Shown: positions 5,708 to 10,434 of the stretch, one piece after another
How positions within the stretch are numbered: position 1 is the first letter of the stretch
Layout of the letters: each line of letters opens with the position of its first letter
Assembly (NCBI GenBank): GCA_038258095.1
Contig: JBBSQE010000111.1
Span: 1-10,434, forward strand
Length of the DNA stretch: 10,434 bases
Source: JBBSQE01 sp038258095
GTDB lineage: Bacteria; Actinomycetota; Thermoleophilia; Solirubrobacterales; 70-9
Direction: 5' to 3'
Notes under the pieces: model-generated
Seen by the model: only the letters and a program-made list of their open reading frames with translations
The model's database searches: none
What the model was told of the DNA's origin: nothing
Position numbers and translations under genes: made by a program

Positions 5708-6325
5708 GTGCCCGAGCTCTCGAGATCCCAGATCGCCGTCTACGGCGCGCTTGCCGTCGTCCTGCTGTTGGTCGGGGCGCGGGCGGTGCGGGGCGAGGGG
5801 ACTCCGACCGGTGGCGGGTTCGGCGCCGGGTCGAGCTATAGCTCGGGGGGCAGCAGCAGCGGGAGCGGCGGTGGTGACGGCGGCGGTTTCAGCGTCGGCT
5901 CCGGAGGCGGTGATGTCGTCGTCGACGTCACCGGGGCGGTGCAGAGCCCCGGTGTCTACAGGCTTCCCGCCGGGTCCCGCGTAACCGACGCGGTTGACCG
6001 CGCGGGCGGGTCACTACCCGGGGCCGCGATCGAGACGGTGAACCTGGCTGCCCGGCTGGCGGATGGGCAGCAGATCGTTGTTCCGGAGGCGGGCGCCGCC
6101 GGAGTGCCCGGGGCAGCCGGGACCGCCGACCAGGGCCCGATCAGCCTCGGGTCAGCAACGGTGGAGCAGCTCGACACGATCGAGGGCATCGGTCCGGTCA
6201 CCGCGCAGGACATCATCGATTTCCGCGACAAGCACGGGGGTCTTGCCTCGGTCGAGCAACTCAACGAGGTGAGCGGCATCGGGCCGGCGACCATGAAGGC
6301 GTTGAGGGACGGGCTCGGGCCCTGA
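5708..6325 (+). CDS. comEA: ComEA, competence DNA receptor (SLBB + helix-hairpin-helix)
   Basis: ComEA is the membrane-anchored receptor that binds double-stranded DNA outside the membrane and passes it to the ComEC channel during natural transformation. From GTG 5708 it has 205 residues: a short cytoplasmic start, a single membrane anchor (about 8-24, YGALAVVLLLVGA), a Gly/Ser-rich flexible linker (about 31-69), an SLBB domain (70-126, with VTGAVQSPGVYRLPAGSRV and a DGQQIVVP ending), a second short linker, and a C-terminal tandem helix-hairpin-helix DNA-binding domain (146-202) with the paired signatures IEGIGPVTAQ and VSGIGPATMK. The frame extends upstream to a GTG at 5669, but the 13 extra residues are Arg/His/Cys-containing and unlike ComEA, whereas MPELSRSQ followed by the anchor is typical. 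comEC follows 13 bases after the stop, so both are probably one operon. No comEB (dCMP deaminase-like) gene lies between them. Confidence 0.93.
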   Translation: MPELSRSQIAVYGALAVVLLLVGARAVRGEGTPTGGGFGAGSSYSSGGSSSGSGGGDGGGFSVGSGGGDVVVDVTGAVQSPGVYRLPAGSRVTDAVDRAGGSLPGAAIETVNLAARLADGQQIVVPEAGAAGVPGAAGTADQGPISLGSATVEQLDTIEGIGPVTAQDIIDFRDKHGGLASVEQLNEVSGIGPATMKALRDGLGP

Positions 6326-6338
6326 TGAGGGGCTCGAG

Positions 6339-8690
6339 ATGGGTTACCTGAGGCCCGACTGGCGGCTGCTAGCCCTCGCGGGCTTGGCGGCGGGTCTGGC
6401 GCTCTCGCCGTTCGCTGCTGCCCAAGTCGACCGTGCCACAGAGGTTGCCCTCGTACTTGGATGTCTGGCACTTGCCTTATTGCGCCCGGCGGCTCCTGGG
6501 CAGAGCCGCGGCGCGTGGGCAAGTCTGCTCGTGCTCGCCGCGCTGGTGGTGGGCGTGCTCCTCGGGACGGCACGCCTGGACGCGATCGACGGCGGCGCGT
6601 TGCATGGATCAGCCGGAGATGACATCGATCTGCGCGGGTACGTCGTCGCCGTGCCTCGGCGCTCCGACGGGCAGGTCCGAGTCGCGGTGGAGGGGGAGGA
6701 TGGCCGGGTCCTCGTCGAAGCCCACGAGCCGGTGGCGGATCTGAGGCTCGGAGCCGAGGTCGAGGCGAGCGGTGAGCTCGCGGTCCCACCGCCCTGGTAC
6801 CGGTCGACCCTCGAGCGCCAGGGGATCGCGCTGATGCTGAAGACAGGTGGCATCGATCTGACGGGAGGCCGGCGGGGCGGCTTCTCCGGGCGCCTCGACC
6901 TGCTTCGCAACCGGGCCGAGGACGCTCTCGGCCGTGGCATGCCGGAGCGCGAGGCAGCGCTCGCGCGTGGGTTTGTCCTCGGCCAGGACGACAGCATCGA
7001 CCCCGTGACGGTGGAGGACTTCCGGCGCTCCGGGTTGAGTCATCTCCTCGCCGTGAGTGGCCAGAACGTGGTCCTGCTGATGCTGCTGGCCGGGCCGCTG
7101 CTGGGCTTGCTCGGAGTGCCCCTGCGCGCACGCCTCTTCTATCTCCTCGGGATCGTGGCCATCTACATCCCGATCGCGGGAGGAGGGCCGTCGATCCAGC
7201 GGGCCGGTGTGATGGGTGCGGCAGCGTTGGTCGCGACCATGTCCGGACGACCCTCGTCGCGGGTCTTCGCGCTCCTTGCCGCGGCAGCGGTGACGCTCGC
7301 GCTCAACCCCAGGGCGACGGGGGACCCGGGGTGGCAGCTCAGCTTCGCGGCGGTAGTCGGGATCTTCCTGATTGCCCGCCCGCTGCGGGATGCGCTCGCG
7401 ATGCGGCTCGGCGAGGGCGCTTTTTCTCGCGCAGTGGCCGAGGGCGGCGCCCTGACCATCGCCGCAACCCTCGCGACGGCCCCGCTGATCGCAACGCACT
7501 TCGGCACGTTCTCGGTCGCCTCGCTGGTCGCGAACATTCTCGTCCTTCCGGCCGTGGCGCCGGCTATGTGGCTCGGCATGATCACCGCCGCGCTCGCACA
7601 GATCCCGTTCGCGCCGGTCGAGTGGCTGAACGCCGTGAACGCTCTCCTGCTCGGCTATATCGCGCAGGTGGCGGCATGGTGCGGCCGCCCGAGCTGGGCC
7701 TCGGTCGACCTGGGCGAGCCCCGGCCGGGTGTGCTCGCCGCGGCCTACGCGGCACTGGCGCTAGTCGCTCTGGCGGTGATGCGGGGCGGGGCGAGGATGC
7801 GGGTCACGCGGGCGGGGTCGTGGCGCCTGCGCCGGTCGGCCGACGAGAGCCGGTCGCGTGCCCCGCGCCGGGCGCTTCTCGTGGTGCTGGCCGCGTGCGC
7901 CGCGATCTCGGCGCTCATCCTGCTGGCGCCGGTCAGCGGGCAAACCCCTCCCGGTGGTGGGCTTCGCATCACCGTCCTCGACGTCGGACAGGGCGACGCG
8001 ATCCTGCTCCAGCCCGCGCACGCCGAGGCGATCCTTGTCGACGGTGGGCCGCCTGGCGACGGCATCGCCGCGGACCTCCGCGCCGCCGGCGTCGATTCGC
8101 TCGGCGCAGCCGTCGTCACCCACGACGAGTCAGATCACGCGGGAGGCATTGCGGACCTCCTTGGCACCTTCCCGATCCACCGGGTCGTCTACGGGTTCGT
8201 CACGCGGCGCCTGCTCAACCAGGTCCGCCGCTCGGGCGCAGGCATGGAGCGGGTTGGGGAGGGAAGCGAGCTGCGCTCCGGGGGGCTGCGGCTCGAGGTC
8301 CTCTGGCCGCCGCGCGTGCTTCTCTCCGGACCGGTCACGGCGAACCGCAACGAGGACGCGCTCGTGTTGCTGGCTCGCTGGGGGCGTTTCTCGATGCTCC
8401 TGACAGCCGACGCGGAGGCCGAGGTCGTGCCGATGGACCCCGGGCCCATCGATGTCCTCAAGGTCGCCCATCACGGCAGCGTGGACGCTGGGCTCGGCGA
8501 GCTGCTCGACCGCTCGGCCCCGAGCCTCGCCGTGATCTCGGTTGGCGCCGGCAACTCCTACGGCCACCCGACCGAACCCATCCTGGACACGCTTGCCGAG
8601 CACCGCGTCCCCGTCATGCGGACGGACGAGGACGGCTCGGTCGTGATCGACGTCGACCGCGACGGCTTCGAGGTCGAGGGCGCAGGCTGA
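6339..8690 (+). CDS. comEC: ComEC, DNA uptake channel with C-terminal metallo-beta-lactamase domain
   Basis: ComEC is the polytopic membrane protein through which one strand of transforming DNA enters the cytoplasm. The 783-residue product has the full three-part architecture: N-terminal membrane segments (about 8-78) and an OB-fold/DUF4131 region (about 95-170); the competence domain with many membrane helices, including the signature HLLAVSGQN at 235-243; and a metallo-beta-lactamase-like domain from about 542, thought to degrade the non-transported strand. In that domain DVGQGD is at 548-553, the metal motif reads HDESDH (595-600) followed by AGG, HHGS is at 711-714, and a VGAGNSYGHP block comes near the end. 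The third position of the metal motif is Glu597, where ComEC proteins usually have Asp; the other visible ligands are present. ATG 6339 is 13 bases downstream of comEA; an ATG overlapping the comEA stop (6325) leads to a stop after eight codons and is not the start. The gene looks intact. Confidence 0.95.
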   Translation: MGYLRPDWRLLALAGLAAGLALSPFAAAQVDRATEVALVLGCLALALLRPAAPGQSRGAWASLLVLAALVVGVLLGTARLDAIDGGALHGSAGDDIDLRGYVVAVPRRSDGQVRVAVEGEDGRVLVEAHEPVADLRLGAEVEASGELAVPPPWYRSTLERQGIALMLKTGGIDLTGGRRGGFSGRLDLLRNRAEDALGRGMPEREAALARGFVLGQDDSIDPVTVEDFRRSGLSHLLAVSGQNVVLLMLLAGPLLGLLGVPLRARLFYLLGIVAIYIPIAGGGPSIQRAGVMGAAALVATMSGRPSSRVFALLAAAAVTLALNPRATGDPGWQLSFAAVVGIFLIARPLRDALAMRLGEGAFSRAVAEGGALTIAATLATAPLIATHFGTFSVASLVANILVLPAVAPAMWLGMITAALAQIPFAPVEWLNAVNALLLGYIAQVAAWCGRPSWASVDLGEPRPGVLAAAYAALALVALAVMRGGARMRVTRAGSWRLRRSADESRSRAPRRALLVVLAACAAISALILLAPVSGQTPPGGGLRITVLDVGQGDAILLQPAHAEAILVDGGPPGDGIAADLRAAGVDSLGAAVVTHDESDHAGGIADLLGTFPIHRVVYGFVTRRLLNQVRRSGAGMERVGEGSELRSGGLRLEVLWPPRVLLSGPVTANRNEDALVLLARWGRFSMLLTADAEAEVVPMDPGPIDVLKVAHHGSVDAGLGELLDRSAPSLAVISVGAGNSYGHPTEPILDTLAEHRVPVMRTDEDGSVVIDVDRDGFEVEGAG

Positions 8691-8713
8691 AGGGACCCCT
8701 CCCCGGCGATCTC

Positions 8714-8719
8714 TACACT
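8714..8719 (+). promoter_or_regulatory. Possible -10 element of holA
   Basis: TACACT matches TANNNT in the 38-base gap between comEC and holA. It ends nine bases before the ATG at 8729, so transcription would start within one to three bases of the start codon, an almost leaderless message. No Shine-Dalgarno is visible. This suggests that holA can be expressed independently of comEA-comEC. Confidence 0.45.
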
Positions 8720-8728
8720 CGGGCACCG

Positions 8729-9709
8729 ATGGCCGATTCGATGAAGCCCGCCTACCTGATCAGCGGAACCGACACCGCGAAGATCGACGCGGCTCGCTCG
8801 CGCCTTCGCTCCCGGGCGGCGGCCGAGGGCGGGGAGGGCTCGATCGAGATCTTCGACCGGCGCGAGGGGCGCGGCTCACCGGATGCCGATGGCCTGCTCG
8901 GCGCGATCGGAATGCTCTCGCTCGCGATGGGGCGGCGGTACGTCCTTGCCGACGGCGTGGAGAAATGGGGCCCGAAGCAGCAGAAGCAGGTGGCCGCAGC
9001 CCTGGCGGACCTGCCGCCGGACCTCACCGTGGTGCTGATCTCCCGCGGAAAGGCGCCGGCCGTGGTCGCCAAGGCGGTTGAGGCGGCGGGCGGCGAGATC
9101 CGCAATTACGAAGCGCCGAACCCCCGTGAGATGCCGCGCCGCCTGGTGGCCGAGGCCGGCCGGCTCGGTTTCACGCTCGAGCCCGACGCCGCCCGGGCGC
9201 TGGTTGAGCGGATGGGGACGAATCCGGTCCGCCTCGGCCACGAGCTCCAGCGCCTGGCGCTCTGGGCGGGTAACGGGGGCGAGGTGACGGCCGCCGACCT
9301 CGACGAGATGGTGTCCGACACCTCCGAGACAGCCGCTTACTCGCTCGCCGACGTCCTTGTTGACCGCTCGCCCGAGCAGGTGATCGCTCTCTCGGAGCGC
9401 CTTCTCTCGCAGGGCGAATCGGTCGGCGGGCTCGTCTACATGCTCGCGTCGCGGCTGCGCAAGGCCGGCGAGGCGATGGCGATGCTCGAAACCGGAATGT
9501 CCCGGCGCAGCGTCGAGGGCTCGCTCGGGATGCACCCCTACGCCGCGAAGCTCCTGATCGATCGGGTCGCCGATGCCTCGATCGAGGACATTCGTGCGGC
9601 CACCCAGACGATGGCCGACCTGGAGGTCTGGTGTCGCGGGGGCGCCGAGTACGGGGACGAGCTGGCGCTCACGCTGGCGCTGCGAGAGGCGTCAGGCGTC
9701 GCGGCTTGA
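8729..9709 (+). CDS. holA: DNA polymerase III delta subunit (clamp loader)
   Basis: The delta subunit opens the beta sliding clamp as part of the clamp-loader complex at the replication fork. The 326-residue product has the length and layout of the family: an N-terminal AAA+-like domain beginning KPAYLISGTD, in which the ATP-binding P-loop is degenerate as expected for delta; a central block (DLTVVLISRGKAP ... NYEAPNPREMPRRLVAEAGRLG) and the RMGTNPVRLGHELQRL segment; and a helical C-terminal collar domain with LVYMLASRLRKAGE and the family's ending GDELALTLALREA. ATG 8729 (MADSMKPAYL) is chosen; ATG 8741 in the same frame, four codons later, is an alternative. The same frame is open back to 7331 inside comEC, but that part is an Arg/Ala/Pro-rich shadow of comEC. 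Adjacency of comEC and holA is widely conserved. It converges with rpsT, the two stops being eight bases apart. Confidence 0.93.
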   Translation: MADSMKPAYLISGTDTAKIDAARSRLRSRAAAEGGEGSIEIFDRREGRGSPDADGLLGAIGMLSLAMGRRYVLADGVEKWGPKQQKQVAAALADLPPDLTVVLISRGKAPAVVAKAVEAAGGEIRNYEAPNPREMPRRLVAEAGRLGFTLEPDAARALVERMGTNPVRLGHELQRLALWAGNGGEVTAADLDEMVSDTSETAAYSLADVLVDRSPEQVIALSERLLSQGESVGGLVYMLASRLRKAGEAMAMLETGMSRRSVEGSLGMHPYAAKLLIDRVADASIEDIRAATQTMADLEVWCRGGAEYGDELALTLALREASGVAA

Positions 9710-9717
9710 CGCGCGTT

Positions 9718-9975
9718 CTAGCGCGTGGCGATGCGAGCGGCGCGGGACTTCTTGCGGGCGCCGGAGTTGGAATGCAGCGCGCCGCGCTGGACGGCCTTGT
9801 CGATGCGGGAGATCAGCGAGCGGTGCTCGGTCTCGAGGGCATCGGTGTCGCCGGCCTCGGCGGCCTGCTCGAGGCGGTGAAAGTGGGTCTTGACGGCGCT
9901 CGTCAGGCGTCGGTTCTCGTCACGCTCTCTGGCGCTTCTGAGGATCCGCTTCTTCTGTGAGGCTATGTTGGCCAT
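9718..9975 (-). CDS. rpsT: 30S ribosomal protein S20
   Basis: S20 is a small helical primary-binding protein of the 30S subunit that contacts 16S rRNA. The 85-residue product starts MANIASQKKRILRSARER and ends in a basic tail (GARKKSRAARIATR), which is characteristic of S20, including the Lys/Arg-rich first helix and the central conserved stretch around SRIDKAVQRGALHSN. The frame is open 35 codons further upstream to 10080, but MANIASQKK is the conserved family start. No strong Shine-Dalgarno precedes it. The gene stands alone on the minus strand, convergent with holA and divergent from murJ. With only eight bases between the rpsT and holA stops there is no room for separate terminators. Confidence 0.97.
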   Translation of the reverse strand: MANIASQKKRILRSARERDENRRLTSAVKTHFHRLEQAAEAGDTDALETEHRSLISRIDKAVQRGALHSNSGARKKSRAARIATR

Positions 9976-9999
9976 GGTCTTAGAGGTGACGCACGAGCG

Positions 10000-10016
10000 C
10001 CGGGTCCTGTGCCCGG
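10000..10016 (-). other. Small hairpin in the rpsT 5' leader
   Basis: On the minus strand CCGGG and CCCGG (10016-10012 and 10004-10000) form a 5-bp GC stem with a 7-base loop. It ends about 24 bases before the rpsT start, inside the predicted leader. S20 synthesis is autoregulated in some bacteria, but a hairpin this short may be chance in GC-rich DNA. Confidence 0.3.
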
Positions 10017-10032
10017 TGACGGGCGGCCGACG

Positions 10033-10038
10033 ACTATA
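10033..10038 (-). promoter_or_regulatory. -10 element of the rpsT promoter, overlapping the murJ start region
   Basis: The minus strand reads TATAGT, a close match to the -10 consensus in an otherwise GC-rich stretch. Transcription would begin near 10026 and give a leader of about 50 nt. The -35 region would lie inside the first codons of murJ; no good -35 is seen. On the plus strand the same CTATAG palindrome ends a few bases before the murJ TTG, so it may serve as a -10 in both directions. Confidence 0.5.
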
Positions 10039-10044
10039 GCGAGC

Positions 10045-10434
10045 TTGAACGAGCCCAAGGCCCCCGACACCCCATCGCACGACGATGCGCTGAGCGACCC
10101 CAAGGTCGTTCCGAAACGATCCGGCCGGATCGCTCGGTCGACCGCGCTCTTCTCGCTCGCAACCGCCGCGTCCCGCGTCGCCGGCCTCGTTCGCGAGGTC
10201 GTCGCAGCGAGCTACTACGGGATCAACGGGCCGATGTCGGCGTTCACGGTCGCGTTCCAGGTGCCGAACCTTGTCCGCAGCCTCTTCGCCGACGCCGCCC
10301 TTCAGCCCGCGTTCGTTCCGATCTTCACCGAGCAGCTGGAGAAGGGGAATACGAAGGAGGCCTTCCGCCTCGCCTCGACGATGATCTTCGTCGTCACCGT
10401 CGTGCTCGGTGCGCTGACCGCGTTGTTCGTGCTC
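10045..10434 (+). CDS. murJ: MurJ lipid II flippase, N-terminal 130 residues (runs off the right edge)
   Basis: MurJ moves the peptidoglycan precursor lipid II across the cytoplasmic membrane. The visible part has a hydrophilic N-terminal tail (about 1-30, Pro/Asp/Ser-rich) and then the conserved MurJ/MviN start: a first membrane helix ending SRVAGLVREVVAASYYG (43-59), AFTVAFQVPNLVR (66-78), FADAALQPAFVP (81-92), and another helix at about 112-130. Arg44, Arg50 and Arg78 line up with conserved MurJ arginines. At the position of E. coli Asp39 this protein has Ser65. The TTG at 10045 is the most likely start; a GTG at 10009 is in frame but would add a tail (PGDGRPTTIASL) spanning the rpsT promoter. 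There is no in-frame ATG before the membrane part. The end lies beyond the window. Confidence 0.92.
   Translation, partial: MNEPKAPDTPSHDDALSDPKVVPKRSGRIARSTALFSLATAASRVAGLVREVVAASYYGINGPMSAFTVAFQVPNLVRSLFADAALQPAFVPIFTEQLEKGNTKEAFRLASTMIFVVTVVLGALTALFVL

Noticed and set aside
5815..5920. Repetitive GGC/AGC tract that could be a DNA repeat array
   Set aside because: It encodes the Gly/Ser-rich linker of ComEA and is low-complexity coding sequence, not an independent repeat element.
5956..7131. 391-codon minus-strand frame over comEA/comEC
   Set aside because: It has the Arg/Ala/Pro-rich composition typical of an antisense shadow, no domain, and lies over two clearly coding genes.
7331..8728. 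Upstream extension of the holA frame through comEC
   Set aside because: It is a shadow of comEC in another frame (Arg/Pro/Gly-rich). The delta subunit begins at MADSMKPAYL, just after a -10-like element.

Overview
The window looks like a chromosomal stretch from a high-GC actinobacterium. A 60-base hand count inside comEC gives about 72% GC. GTG and TTG starts are frequent, and the order leuS ... comEA-comEC-holA-rpsT is a familiar actinobacterial arrangement. The protein style (MurJ N-terminus, a delta-60 repeat secreted protein, a short ComEA) is reminiscent of Thermoleophilia/Solirubrobacterales, but that placement is inference and no marker here proves it.

Layout, left to right. (1) Positions 1-194 hold the 5' part of a small unknown gene on the minus strand, with an excellent Shine-Dalgarno; it diverges from leuS across about 100 bases. 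(2) leuS (295-2793) encodes a complete leucyl-tRNA synthetase and appears to be transcribed as a leaderless mRNA. (3) A small divergent cupin (2870-3271), also with a leaderless-type promoter, is followed after 18 bases by acylphosphatase acyP (3290-3553). (4) A stretch of visibly lower GC (3554-5707) follows. It has about 400 bases without a convincing gene, except a palindrome/promoter-like site and a 48-codon ORF. Next comes a secreted seven-repeat delta-60 (beta-propeller) protein (3949-5268), then about 440 non-coding bases with a perfect 9-bp hairpin. This block looks like an accessory insertion between acyP and comEA. (5) comEA (5708-6325) and comEC (6339-8690) encode the DNA receptor and the membrane channel of natural transformation and form a two-gene unit. 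(6) holA (8729-9709), the delta subunit of the DNA polymerase III clamp loader, converges on rpsT (ribosomal protein S20, minus strand, 9718-9975). (7) murJ (lipid II flippase, from 10045) starts divergently from rpsT and runs off the right edge.

Most of the window is core housekeeping: translation (leuS, rpsT), replication (holA), cell wall (murJ), DNA uptake (comEA/comEC). I found no tRNA, rRNA, CRISPR array, transposase, toxin-antitoxin pair or defence system, and nothing that I would call a new multi-gene system. The items most worth a second look are the repeated '-10 hexamer + 7 nt + start codon' architecture, the palindrome-plus-promoter at 3584-3612, the cysteine pairs in the seven-repeat secreted protein, and altered ligand or charged positions in the cupin, ComEC and MurJ homologues.
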